DNA of 64,000 nt from Ruegeria sp. R13_0 (GTDB lineage: Bacteria; Pseudomonadota; Alphaproteobacteria; Rhodobacterales; Rhodobacteraceae), in the NCBI RefSeq assembly GCF_017743995.1, contig NZ_JAGHRB010000006.1, positions 1-64,000 of the forward strand, in the 5' to 3' direction. The position numbers were made by a program, and so were the translations under genes. The notes under the pieces are model-generated. The model was given only the letters and a program-made list of their open reading frames with translations, made no database searches and was not told the DNA's origin. Positions 19,482-32,401 of this stretch are shown here, in pieces (positions within the stretch are counted from its first letter, which is position 1; each line of letters begins with the position of its first letter).

Positions 19482-20222
19482 TCAATCCTCGAAACAATCC
19501 GCGCGACCATCTGCGCGGATGGTAGCCGCCCCTTGCAGGATGGCCGCCGCCCGCCTGCGCGTGAAAACCGACGGGTCCGTCACCGAGCGCTTGCGGGGCG
19601 AGGGCAGGATCGCCGCAAGCCGTGCCGCCTGCGTCGGGGTCAGTTGCGCCGCGCTGACACCAAAGTTCCGTTGCGCCGCGGCCTCAACGCCAAACAAGCC
19701 CGTCCCGGTTTCCGCTACGTTCAGATAAACCTCAAGAATGCGCTGTTTGCTCCAAAAAATCTCGACCACTGGCGTGATCGTGGTTTCCATCGCCTTGCGC
19801 ACCCAGCTGCGCCCCTGCCACAGAAAGACATTCTTCACCACCTGCTGCGTGATGGTCGAGGCCCCTCGGGTCCCGCCCCCCTCCAAAGCGTCGCGAATGG
19901 CTTCGACGTCAAAACCCCAGTGCAGACAGAAATTCGCATCTTCAGCCGCCACGACCGAACGCGCCATGATTGGAGCGATCTCATCCATCGTGACCCACTC
20001 GCGCTCGACCTTTCCTAGGCGACGCCATTCAGACCAGATCGTATGCGTGATCGGAGGGTTCACGACCGAGTACAGAACCACCAAAGCCGCCAGAAACGCC
20101 GCAACGCCCAGCGCGGAATAGATCATCCATCGCCGGATACGGGACCAGAGCGACCGTGTCTTTTGCCCCTTGCCTGCCTTACTTTTTCTGCCGCTTTTCT
20201 TGCGGGCTGCTTTCTTTGCCAT
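19482..20222 (-). CDS. mtgA: monofunctional biosynthetic peptidoglycan transglycosylase
   Basis: Polymerises lipid II into glycan strands (glycosyltransferase family 51). The 246 residues begin with a very basic cytoplasmic tail (Lys/Arg-rich, 1-30), one membrane anchor at about 36-58, then the catalytic domain with VAAEDANFCLHWGFD (catalytic Glu) and GASTITQQVVKNVFLW. No transpeptidase domain follows, which separates it from class A PBPs. ATG 20222 lacks a strong ribosome-binding site. It sits after the gltB terminator. Confidence 0.94.
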   Translation of the reverse strand: MAKKAARKKSGRKSKAGKGQKTRSLWSRIRRWMIYSALGVAAFLAALVVLYSVVNPPITHTIWSEWRRLGKVEREWVTMDEIAPIMARSVVAAEDANFCLHWGFDVEAIRDALEGGGTRGASTITQQVVKNVFLWQGRSWVRKAMETTITPVVEIFWSKQRILEVYLNVAETGTGLFGVEAAAQRNFGVSAAQLTPTQAARLAAILPSPRKRSVTDPSVFTRRRAAAILQGAATIRADGRADCFED

Positions 20223-20313
20223 GGTTTTGCTATACGCCGCCGCGCCGTTCTTGGGAACGGCGGAATTCCTGATAGGCGGATTGGGCCGCGCGACTGTGTC
20301 CGCCGCGAAATAC

Positions 20314-20348
20314 AAAAAGACCCGCGTTCCACTTTAGAAACGCGGGTC
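20314..20348 (-). terminator. terminator after gltB
   Basis: On the minus strand a ten-pair stem (20319-20328 with 20339-20348, perfect) is followed by TTTTT. It lies 26 bp past the gltB stop and ends the glt transcript before mtgA. Confidence 0.88.
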
Positions 20349-20373
20349 CTTCTTATTAATGTCAGCGCCCAGC

Positions 20374-24906
<4,533 letters not shown>

Positions 24907-25025
24907 TCGCTGTCTCCTGCTTCCAAGGGGGCACGGATTGCCGGATCCCTGGTTTGGTCTTTGGCTGGCGTTCTGGATCGAACGCGTATCCCTTAGGGAA
25001 AATGTTGAACTTCGATGATGGGCGG

Positions 25026-26459
25026 TTATTCGGCCGCGACCACCGCCTTGGCATTGAACCGCTCGATGATGGCGTCGGCACAATCACGGCCATCCCGGAT
25101 CGCCCAGACGACCAGAGAAGCGCCGCGCACGATGTCACCAATGGCGTACACGCCATCCATCTCGGTCTCACCGGTCTGGAAGGCCGCTTTGATGGTGCCC
25201 CAGCGCGTGACCGGCAGATCGGGCTGACCGAACAACGTGGGCAAGTCTTCGGGCTCAAAACCCAGCGCCTTGATCACCAGATCTGCGTCCTCGACATAGT
25301 CGGCACCTTCGATCACCTCAGGGGCCTGACGGCCCGACGCATCCGGTTGTCCCAGGCGCATCTTCTGCACCATCACGCCGGACACCTTGTCATCACCGAC
25401 AAAACCTTTTGGCGCGCTGAGCCATTCAAACACCACGCCTTCTTCCTCGGCATTCTGCGTTTCTCGCTGCGAGCCGGGCATGTTGGCACGGTCACGGCGG
25501 TACAGACATTTGACCGAGGTCGCGCCCTGACGGATCGAGGTGCGCACACAGTCCATCGCCGTGTCGCCACCACCGATAACGACAACTTTCTTGCCGTCGG
25601 CGTTCAGGCGACCATTGTCGAAATCTTCGACCGCGTCACCAAAGCTTTTGCGGTTCGAGGCGGTCAGGAAGTCGATCGCTTTCTCGATACCCGTCAATCC
25701 GCTGCCCGGCATGGACAGATCGCGCGACTTGTAAACGCCGGTTGCGATAATCACGGCGTCATGCTTGGCGCGAATTTCGTCAAATTTGGCGGCGTCCACG
25801 TCGCAGTTCAGAACGAACTCTACCCCGCCATCGGCCAACAGGTCATTGCGGCGCTGGACGATATCTTTCTCGAGCTTGAAGCCGGGGATCCCGTACATCA
25901 ACAGGCCGCCCGCTCGGTCATAGCGGTCATAGACTGTGACTTGGATACCGGCACGACGCAGCATATCGGCTGCGGCCAGACCACCCGGGCCTCCGCCGAT
26001 GATGCCAACACTTTCGCCGCGTTCAGCAGTCGGAACAACGGGCTTCACCCAGCCTTTGTCCCATGCGGTGTCGGTGATGTATTTCTCAATCGTCCCGATG
26101 GTGACCGTACCGTGACCCGACTGTTCGATCACGCAGTTGCCCTCGCACAAGCGATCCTGAGGGCAGATACGACCACAGATTTCAGGGAATGTGTTGGTGG
26201 CCTGACTGGTCGCGTAAGCCTCTTCCAGACGGCCTGTCGCGGTCAGACGCAACCAGTCGGGGATGTTGTTGTGCAGCGGGCAATGCGACTGGCAATAGGG
26301 CACACCACATTGGCTGCAGCGGCTGGCTTGCTCTTCCGCCTTGGCCGATGCGAATTCCGCGTAGATTTCGTCAAAGTCTTCTTTGCGGTCATCGGCGGCA
26401 CGCTTTTCAGGCATGACACGATCAATCTGCACAAATTTCAACATCGGTTGCTTTGCCAC
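25026..26459 (-). CDS. gltD: glutamate synthase small subunit
   Basis: Supplies electrons from NADPH to GltB through FAD and [4Fe-4S] clusters; 477 residues. N-terminal cluster cysteines are in CSQCGVPYCQSHCP (about 48-61) and ICGRICPQDRLCEGNC. FAD binding is GGGPGGLAAADMLRRAG, NADPH binding GGGDTAMDCVRTSIRQG. GTG 26459 has GGAG 8 bases upstream; ATG 26444 five codons in is an alternative without a good site. First gene of gltDB, divergent from uppP across 229 bp that hold two perfect palindromes. Confidence 0.96.
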   Translation of the reverse strand: MAKQPMLKFVQIDRVMPEKRAADDRKEDFDEIYAEFASAKAEEQASRCSQCGVPYCQSHCPLHNNIPDWLRLTATGRLEEAYATSQATNTFPEICGRICPQDRLCEGNCVIEQSGHGTVTIGTIEKYITDTAWDKGWVKPVVPTAERGESVGIIGGGPGGLAAADMLRRAGIQVTVYDRYDRAGGLLMYGIPGFKLEKDIVQRRNDLLADGGVEFVLNCDVDAAKFDEIRAKHDAVIIATGVYKSRDLSMPGSGLTGIEKAIDFLTASNRKSFGDAVEDFDNGRLNADGKKVVVIGGGDTAMDCVRTSIRQGATSVKCLYRRDRANMPGSQRETQNAEEEGVVFEWLSAPKGFVGDDKVSGVMVQKMRLGQPDASGRQAPEVIEGADYVEDADLVIKALGFEPEDLPTLFGQPDLPVTRWGTIKAAFQTGETEMDGVYAIGDIVRGASLVVWAIRDGRDCADAIIERFNAKAVVAAE

Positions 26460-26556
26460 GGGTCTGACTCCATGAATTGGCTTGGAAGCACCTCTTTATG
26501 AGATGGCATTGGATATGAAAAGTCATACATGCTGACCTAATACTGGAAAATATCCA

Positions 26557-26568
26557 TTGGTCGACCAA
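26557..26568. promoter_or_regulatory. perfect 12-bp palindrome, GntR-type operator candidate
   Basis: TTGGTCGACCAA is perfectly self-complementary and matches the TGGTnnACCA pattern common among operators of FadR-type GntR regulators. It lies 98 bp upstream of gltD and 120 bp upstream of uppP. No GntR gene is in the window. Confidence 0.5.
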
Positions 26569-26596
26569 AATTTTGCAATTCTTGGGTTATTTTTAT

Positions 26597-26609
26597 GTCC
26601 GATTCGGAC
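26597..26609. promoter_or_regulatory. second palindrome between gltD and uppP
   Basis: GTCCGATTCGGAC has perfect six-base arms about a central T. It is 28 bp from the first palindrome and could be an operator or part of the uppP promoter region. Confidence 0.35.
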
Positions 26610-26688
26610 TTATATCACGACTTTCCTTTTCGACACCACCAGAATACCCATAAACCCAAAGCAATTTGACGGCAGTGCGGCAGGGTAA

Positions 26689-27492
26689 ATGAGTCTCTTT
26701 CACTTGATTCTCGTAGCGATCATTCAGGGGCTTACTGAATTTCTGCCTGTCTCCTCGTCCGGCCATCTGATCCTGCTGCCCAACCTGACCGGGATGCGGG
26801 ATCAGGGCCAAACCATCGACGTCGCCGTTCATGTGGGCACGCTGGGCGCGGTTGTTTTGTACTTCTGGTCCGACGTGAAACAAGCAATCCGAGGGCTGCC
26901 TGCGGCGCTGACCGGGCGCACCGACACAGCGCAGGCGCGGCTGGCGCTGGGGTTGATCGTGGCAACGATCCCGACAGTCCTCGCCGGGCTGGCCCTTTAC
27001 CTGACCGGCCTGACCGAGGCACTGCGATCCATCGCTGTCATCGGCTGGACCATGCTGCTGTTTGGGCTGCTGCTCTATTGGATGGACCAGAAAGGTCCCC
27101 AGACCAAGATCGCCGCCGATTGGAGCCTGCGTGACGCGGCCATCATGGGCCTGTGGCAGGCCATCGCTCTGATTCCGGGGACATCCCGGTCGGGCATCAC
27201 GATCACCGGGGCACGGCATCTGGGCTATACAAGGGAAGAAGGCGCACGCATCGCTATGCTGATGTCGATCCCAACCATCATCGCCTCTGGCGTGTTGCTT
27301 TCCCTTGACGTAGCCCACCAGGCCGACGCGCAACTGGCCAAAGACGGAGCGATCGCCGCCCTCTTTGCCTTTGTGTCGGCCCTGTTAGCACTCAGCCTGA
27401 TGATGCGCCTGCTGCGCAGTGTCAGCTTCACGCCCTATGTCATCTATCGCGTCATTCTGGGCGCGATCCTTCTGGTGATCGCCTATAGCTGA
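26689..27492 (+). CDS. uppP: undecaprenyl-diphosphatase UppP (BacA)
   Basis: Inner-membrane phosphatase that recycles undecaprenyl pyrophosphate to the monophosphate carrier for peptidoglycan synthesis. The 267 residues are largely hydrophobic with about eight membrane segments. Two family signatures are present: GLTEFLPVSSSGHLIL (14-29) and IPGTSRSGITITGARHLG. A weak CAGGG site precedes ATG 26689. The stop codon touches the stop of the convergent NDUFA9-like gene with no base between, forming TGATCA. Confidence 0.97.
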   Translation: MSLFHLILVAIIQGLTEFLPVSSSGHLILLPNLTGMRDQGQTIDVAVHVGTLGAVVLYFWSDVKQAIRGLPAALTGRTDTAQARLALGLIVATIPTVLAGLALYLTGLTEALRSIAVIGWTMLLFGLLLYWMDQKGPQTKIAADWSLRDAAIMGLWQAIALIPGTSRSGITITGARHLGYTREEGARIAMLMSIPTIIASGVLLSLDVAHQADAQLAKDGAIAALFAFVSALLALSLMMRLLRSVSFTPYVIYRVILGAILLVIAYS

Positions 27493-28476
27493 TCAGGTCC
27501 GCAGGTTTTTAGCCGAGTTCTGAATGTCGTCATACTGACCTGAGGGGCGGAATTTCCACAGGTATTCGTGCAGAACAGCATCCAACGTGGTGGGCACAAT
27601 CCCCAGATCCGCAAAGCCCTTGGCGCTGTCACCGGCTACATTGTCTTGTCGAAGGTTCTTCAGCTGATCCCGCGTCAGGATCGGGTTCGAGAACAGCTGG
27701 AAGCTGACGAACTTCAGAATGTCCAACACGCCGGCCATGATCTTGGCGACAAAGAACGGCACACCCAGAATCACCCGGCGCCGATGAATGACCTCCAGCA
27801 TTTGCTGCATCAAAGCCCGGAAGGTTTTCACCTCTGGGCCGCCCAGCTCATAAATGCCCGAGGCCGCTTGCCCCAAAACACCCTGCTCGGCCGCTTGCGC
27901 TACATCATCCACATAGACCGGCTGAAACCGCGTCTCGGCCCCGACAAGAGGCAAAAACGGCCCGAACCGCGTCATCGCGGCGAACCGGTTGAAGAACTGA
28001 TCCTCGGTCCCAAAAACGATCGAGGGGCGCAGGATTACTGCATCGGGCATATGAGCCAGAACTCCGGCCTCGCCCGCCGCTTTGGTGCGGGAATAGGCGC
28101 TGGACGACTCGGCATCCGCTCCAATGGCCGAGATATGAACCATCCGCTCCACGCCATTCTCGGATGCCAGACGCGCAATGCGTTCGGCCCCTTCGGCCTG
28201 CACCGCATCAAACCCGTTCTTGCCCAGTTCGTTTAGAACACCCACGCAATTCACAACCGCATCCGCACCTTGCATGGCCAACTGCACCGAGGCATCATCC
28301 CGGATATTGCAAAACACCGGCTCGACCTGACCCACAACGCCATAGGGTTTAACGAACATGGCCTCGTTTGGGCGTCGCACGGCGACTCGGACACGCCATC
28401 CCTTGGCCGCCATACGGCGCGCGATGTAGCGCCCGACAAACCCTGACCCTCCGTAGATCGTGACCAGTTTCGACAT
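27493..28476 (-). CDS. NAD(P)H-binding complex I NDUFA9-like protein
   Basis: Atypical short-chain dehydrogenase-like protein of 327 residues, related to the NDUFA9 accessory subunit of complex I and to sugar-epimerase-like proteins. The N-terminal Rossmann motif is TIYGGSGFVGRYIARRMA (6-23); further marks are HISAIGADAESSSAYSRTKA and ILRPSIVFGTEDQFFNRFA. ATG 28476 has AGGAG upstream. In alphaproteobacteria these proteins are linked by homology to respiratory complex I assembly or quinone chemistry, but that role is not shown by context here. Confidence 0.88.
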   Translation of the reverse strand: MSKLVTIYGGSGFVGRYIARRMAAKGWRVRVAVRRPNEAMFVKPYGVVGQVEPVFCNIRDDASVQLAMQGADAVVNCVGVLNELGKNGFDAVQAEGAERIARLASENGVERMVHISAIGADAESSSAYSRTKAAGEAGVLAHMPDAVILRPSIVFGTEDQFFNRFAAMTRFGPFLPLVGAETRFQPVYVDDVAQAAEQGVLGQAASGIYELGGPEVKTFRALMQQMLEVIHRRRVILGVPFFVAKIMAGVLDILKFVSFQLFSNPILTRDQLKNLRQDNVAGDSAKGFADLGIVPTTLDAVLHEYLWKFRPSGQYDDIQNSAKNLRT

Positions 28477-28677
28477 TCGATGGCTCCTGCTGCATGGCTC
28501 TGACGTAGAAGTAGCGCCCGAACCCCTTTGAAACAAGGCATCAAATCGCCGCGTGTGTTGCATCGAGACCCGCTGTGAAAAGGGGCCGAGCAGCGTGGTT
28601 CAAAAAACTTTCAAAAATCTGTCCGAATCTGGTTGACCCTCCCCGCCGCTGGGCTTAAACGCCCCCTCACGACACCT

Positions 28678-28764
28678 GCCCAGGTGGCGGAATTGGTAGA
28701 CGCGCTAGCTTCAGGTGCTAGTGTCCGTATGGACGTGGAGGTTCGAGTCCTCTCCTGGGCACCA
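28678..28764 (+). tRNA. tRNA-Leu (CAG)
   Basis: An 87-base gene with acceptor arms GCCCAGG (28678-28684) and CCTGGGC (28754-28760), discriminator A and encoded CCA. The anticodon stem CTAGC/GCTAG encloses TTCAGGT, giving anticodon CAG at 28712-28714, which reads CUG. A long variable arm (TGTCCGTATGGACG) marks it as class II, as expected for leucine. The T-loop is GGTTCGAGTCC. It stands alone, with no second copy of its 3' end in the window that would suggest an integrated element. Confidence 0.97.
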
Positions 28765-28935
28765 AATCCCCCTAAATTGTATTGATTACTCGCATTTGAG
28801 GCGTGGAAATAGCCCGTGTGTTTGGGGAATTTAGTCTCAGATTCCAACCACACGCACAGCATTTCATGCCTTGAGCGATGACGTCAGGGCCTCGCAAAGC
28901 ACTTCTCTGCGTAGGCCCCGTACTTTGTCCCAGAC

Positions 28936-29352
28936 TTACTTGGCTTTCTTTTCAAGGTTTTGCCAGAACTTCAGCTTTTCGTCGAAGGTCTTTTCCATTT
29001 GCTTCGGCTTCGCTTTCGGGACGGCCTGTTGCACCACATGCGTTGCCTCGTGACCGATCAATTTCTTGGCCGCCGATGCAGTCTTGGCAGCTTTCGACAC
29101 CTGAACCAGAAGGTCTTTGTTGGCCTTTTCGTCCATACATTTTTTCTTCTTCGCAGTCGAAATGGCCTTCTGCGCAGCTTTGCCTTGCTTCATCGCCACT
29201 GCAATCGCCTTCTTCAACGGTGCAAGTGTTTTCTTCGCGACCGGAGACGCCTTTTCCGCCTGATCAATAATTTTGGACTGCTGGACAATCGCCGCCGCGA
29301 GCTTGTCCGCTTCTTTCTCAAATTTATCCAGGCCTTTTTCATCAATTTTCAT
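28936..29352 (-). CDS. small Lys/Ala-rich protein with HEATHVVQQ zincin-like motif
   Basis: A 138-residue, strongly basic protein made mostly of Lys, Ala, Glu and Gln, with helix-forming heptad-like stretches over 1-98. No signal peptide or membrane segment. Residues 101-109 read HEATHVVQQ. This contains HExxH, the zinc-protease signature, and matches the HExTHVVQQ core of the DUF4157 domain found in extracellular contractile injection system cargo and toxins. The rest of DUF4157 is absent. ATG 29352 has AGGAGA upstream. It lies between tRNA-Leu and hemY. The gene is well supported; its function is unknown and the metal site could be coincidental. Confidence 0.75.
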   Translation of the reverse strand: MKIDEKGLDKFEKEADKLAAAIVQQSKIIDQAEKASPVAKKTLAPLKKAIAVAMKQGKAAQKAISTAKKKKCMDEKANKDLLVQVSKAAKTASAAKKLIGHEATHVVQQAVPKAKPKQMEKTFDEKLKFWQNLEKKAK

Positions 29353-29544
29353 TTGGTTTCTCCTCAATCTAAGACGCTTGGTCGATTCATCGAGAGAATG
29401 CCGCAAATGCTGCCGGAGAGTCAGTGAAACCCGTCACACTGGCGTTAAATACCCCAGAACTGCGCCGTTTTGAGGGGCGCCACAGACTCACACTTTCATC
29501 TTTTGCAAAGCTGATGCGGGCCGGAAAAGATCAGGCCGTTTGGG

Positions 29545-31032
29545 TTAGGCCTGCTTCTCTGCGGTCTCATCGACCGTATCGGCGTTCAGCTCGATCACCT
29601 CAGCAGGGACATCCTCTTCGGTCTCGGGTTCTTCTTCGGCAGAGGCTTTGTCTTCCAGCGCGCCCACAATCAAAGGCAACATATGCACACCTGTGGCCGT
29701 GGCGATCTCGGGAGTCTGAGGCGTCTGCCAGCTGAGCGTATCGAAGCTGCCGCAATTCTGGCAGACCGGGGCCCATTCGGGCTGAATGTCGTGACAGTTC
29801 TCGCAGACCCATTGCGGCCCACGCGGTGCGGTCAAGGCCTTGGCCAGCCAACCCTGAACAACAGCGTCCGAGGCACCTTCGCCGCGTTCGATCGCCGCCA
29901 TCAAGGTGTATCCACGCGCGTCGGCCTGTTTTTCGACCAAATCGCCCAAAGCGCGACGCGCTTCGGGAAAGTCCTCGGCGACGATATTCAGCTCGGCCAG
30001 AATCAGACGGGTTTCCATGTTCTCAGGGTGGATACGGGTCAGCGCGGTGAACCGCTTGATACGGTCCTGAGCCGACTCGTCCGGTGCAATCTCGGCAAAG
30101 GCATGGGCGAGGTCGGGGTGGGGCTGAACCTCCCACGCTTTCTTGAGGATCTTGGTGGCCGCGCGTGGTTTGCCTTTTTCGATATAGGCCCGCGCAGCCA
30201 TGGCGGCGGCAGGCACCAGATCGGGTGACAGGCGGTTGGCCTCGATGGCTTGTTCTTGCTGCTCGACGCTCGCGCCATCGTCCAGAATACCCTTGGCCTC
30301 GGACAGGGCCAGAACCGCGTCGCGTCGTTTGAACACATCGCGCGGCAGGTATCCGGCTTTCAGCTTCGACGTCAGAGTCGACCGTGCTCCGGCCCAATCC
30401 TGTGCCTTGGTCTGCAGGTTCAGCAAAACATCCTGCGTTTCCTCATGGCGCGGCTTCAGCGCCAGGGCTTTCTCGGCCAGTTTGCGCGCGGTTTCGTCAT
30501 CGCCCTCGACCAGCTTCTGTTTCATGATACCGCGCACACCGACAAAGCGCGTGGCACTATTGGTCACCAGCTTTTTGTAGGTTTCCGAAGCCTTTTTGGT
30601 GTCGCCCGTCATCTCGGCCGCTTGCGCGACCAGCAAGTTGGTCAGTTCCGGCTTGTTCAGCAGTTTCTCGGCCTTAGAGGCCTTGGCCATCGCCATGCGA
30701 CCTTCGCCCGATGCCAGCGCCATGAGACCGTCGGACAGCGCCTCATACCCGCGCCGTTCGCGGCTGCGGTCGAAATGGCGTGACAAGGCGGTTTCATCGC
30801 CGTTGAGGAATTTCAGTGTCGCGATCAGCAGGCTCAGCAGCTTGAAGAACAACCAGACGCCAAAGACCAGCACGCCGAGCGCGATCACCGATTGCAGCGG
30901 CCCCAGCGTGTATTCCACTCCGGCGACGGTGATCTGAACCCCGCCACTGGTTTGCATAAGGAAGTGACCACCCAAAGCCAGAAGGCCGATAATCGCAACA
31001 AAAACAAGGATCTTAAACAATGACCACAGCAT
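29545..31032 (-). CDS. hemY: HemY family protein (haem biosynthesis locus, TPR)
   Basis: Inner-membrane protein of 495 residues from the hemX-hemY part of haem loci; the exact role is unclear in the family. Two membrane segments lie at about 5-27 and 45-70, then a TPR-rich region. The C-terminal part carries a four-cysteine zinc-ribbon-like module, CENCHDIQ and CQNCGSFD, followed by an acidic tail. ATG 31032 lies 10 bp after the COG4223 gene stop, so the two are in one operon with hemD. It should not be confused with the unrelated protoporphyrinogen oxidase also called HemY. Confidence 0.88.
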   Translation of the reverse strand: MLWSLFKILVFVAIIGLLALGGHFLMQTSGGVQITVAGVEYTLGPLQSVIALGVLVFGVWLFFKLLSLLIATLKFLNGDETALSRHFDRSRERRGYEALSDGLMALASGEGRMAMAKASKAEKLLNKPELTNLLVAQAAEMTGDTKKASETYKKLVTNSATRFVGVRGIMKQKLVEGDDETARKLAEKALALKPRHEETQDVLLNLQTKAQDWAGARSTLTSKLKAGYLPRDVFKRRDAVLALSEAKGILDDGASVEQQEQAIEANRLSPDLVPAAAMAARAYIEKGKPRAATKILKKAWEVQPHPDLAHAFAEIAPDESAQDRIKRFTALTRIHPENMETRLILAELNIVAEDFPEARRALGDLVEKQADARGYTLMAAIERGEGASDAVVQGWLAKALTAPRGPQWVCENCHDIQPEWAPVCQNCGSFDTLSWQTPQTPEIATATGVHMLPLIVGALEDKASAEEEPETEEDVPAEVIELNADTVDETAEKQA

Positions 31033-31042
31033 GGCAGGTCCT

Positions 31043-32347
31043 TCAGTTCGAGTTCAGGTTGGAAGCAAGCGTATCGGCGGCCTCAACCGCCGCGACCCGG
31101 GTCTGGGCGGCTTGTTCCCAATCGGCCATTGCGGTCTGCGCCGCTTCTGGCAGAGATTTCAATTCAGTCAGGGCAGAGGCGACATCACCATCGGCCAAGG
31201 CCGCCTGAGCACGCGACAGCACGGCATCCGGGCCATCCCCATCCTGAGGGGTCACCGATCGCGCGCCGGTCTGGCGTTGCAAAAAGGCGATCACGCCCGT
31301 GCCTTTGTCCGCATCCCGCGCATCCGCCAAAGCGGTGCGCGCCGCCGCAGGGAATGAGGCCCGCAAGGACGACAGCGTCTCAACCCCTTTGTCTGCAGGC
31401 GTTGAAAGCGCATCCGGCACCGTCACACCCCCCGCTTGCAGTTCACCTACAAGGTCCGAATAGGGCTGACCGGCATCCAATTGCCCGTGCAGGCGGGACA
31501 GGATGGCAAGGTTGGTCGCGGCTTGCGCTTCGGCCGTTGCTTTCGCCTCAAGCGCCTGCGCATCGGCGACCATTTTTTCGACCTCACCGCGCTGCGCCGC
31601 AAGTGAGTCCTGCAGCTTTTTCAATTCAGCTTCAAAAGCAGCGGTCGCTTCGGGCGAGGCGTTTGCCGCAATGGGCGCCTTCTCAAGCTCGGTCAGCCGG
31701 TCGGCCAGAGGCGCAATCTGACCCGTCAGAGATTCGACGCTGGATTTCACGGCGGTGAGATCTGCGTCAACAGGGTCCAGCTTTTGCGACAGCGCCTGAA
31801 CCTGATCCGTCAGGCCCGACACGTCCGGCGCATCCGAGAGTTGCTTCGTCAGCGCTTCGATCTGATCGGATTGTTCCGAAACCTTCGCCTCAAGCGCCGC
31901 AATCACCTCCGAGTTATCCGACCCACCAGACGAGATCAGCCCCGTTTGAGCCGCCGCAAATCCAAGACCCGCGGCAATCACACCACCTATCAAGGCCGGA
32001 ACAAATCCGCCGCGTTTTTCCTCGGTCGGTTCAGCAGGTGTCTCTTTCGCTGGCTCAGGGTCCGATGGTTCATTGGCCGCTTCGGCTTCGGCTTCGGCTT
32101 CGGCTTCGGCTTCGGCTTCGGCTTCGGCTTCGGCTTCGGCTTCGGCTTCGGCTTCGGCTTCGGCTTCGGCTTCGGCTTCGGCTTCGGCTTCGGCTTCGGC
32201 TTCGGAAATCAGCTCCTCATTCGGCGCTTCTTCGTCAACAGGCGACCCTTCGGTTTCACCACTGGGTTCAACGCTTTTATCTTCGACCACATCGTCTGTT
32301 TTCGGGGTTTCCACCGGTTCCTGATCGGATTTCTTTTTTCCCGCCAC
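31043..32347 (-). CDS. COG4223 mitofilin (Mic60)-like membrane protein with Glu-Ala repeat
   Basis: A 434-residue protein of the alphaproteobacterial mitofilin-like group, whose genes sit in haem operons and whose relatives shape intracytoplasmic membranes. An acidic N-terminal domain contains a tract of about 21 Glu-Ala pairs. One membrane helix (FVPALIGGVIAAGLGFAAAQ) follows, then a coiled coil (Gln/Glu/Leu-rich) and a C-terminal mitofilin-like domain. I chose GTG 32347, about 9 bases after AAGGGG; the TTG at 32353 is too close. It lies between hemD and hemY. The repeat tract sits before the membrane segment, so on the cytoplasmic side if topology follows the family. Confidence 0.85.
   Translation of the reverse strand: MAGKKKSDQEPVETPKTDDVVEDKSVEPSGETEGSPVDEEAPNEELISEAEAEAEAEAEAEAEAEAEAEAEAEAEAEAEAEAEAEAEAEAANEPSDPEPAKETPAEPTEEKRGGFVPALIGGVIAAGLGFAAAQTGLISSGGSDNSEVIAALEAKVSEQSDQIEALTKQLSDAPDVSGLTDQVQALSQKLDPVDADLTAVKSSVESLTGQIAPLADRLTELEKAPIAANASPEATAAFEAELKKLQDSLAAQRGEVEKMVADAQALEAKATAEAQAATNLAILSRLHGQLDAGQPYSDLVGELQAGGVTVPDALSTPADKGVETLSSLRASFPAAARTALADARDADKGTGVIAFLQRQTGARSVTPQDGDGPDAVLSRAQAALADGDVASALTELKSLPEAAQTAMADWEQAAQTRVAAVEAADTLASNLNSN
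32079..32204. repeat. 21-copy hexanucleotide tandem repeat
   Basis: The plus-strand unit GCTTCG is repeated 21 times without interruption (126 bp). Read on the minus strand it codes for alternating Glu and Ala within the COG4223 gene. Since the unit is six bases, gain or loss of copies keeps the frame and only changes tract length. Confidence 0.97.
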
Positions 32348-32401
32348 CGTCAAATTCCCCTTATCGATTCTAAAATCACCAGAACTACAGACTGGTCCAA
32401 G

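Noticed and set aside
26593..27333. Minus-strand open frame opposite uppP
   Set aside because: uppP has both family signatures; the antisense frame has none.
28678..28935. Integrated element at tRNA-Leu
   Set aside because: No integrase nearby and no second copy of the tRNA 3' end in the window.
32079..32204. Could the tandem repeat be a CRISPR array?
   Set aside because: Unit is 6 bp with no spacers, and it is in frame inside a gene; no cas genes in the window.
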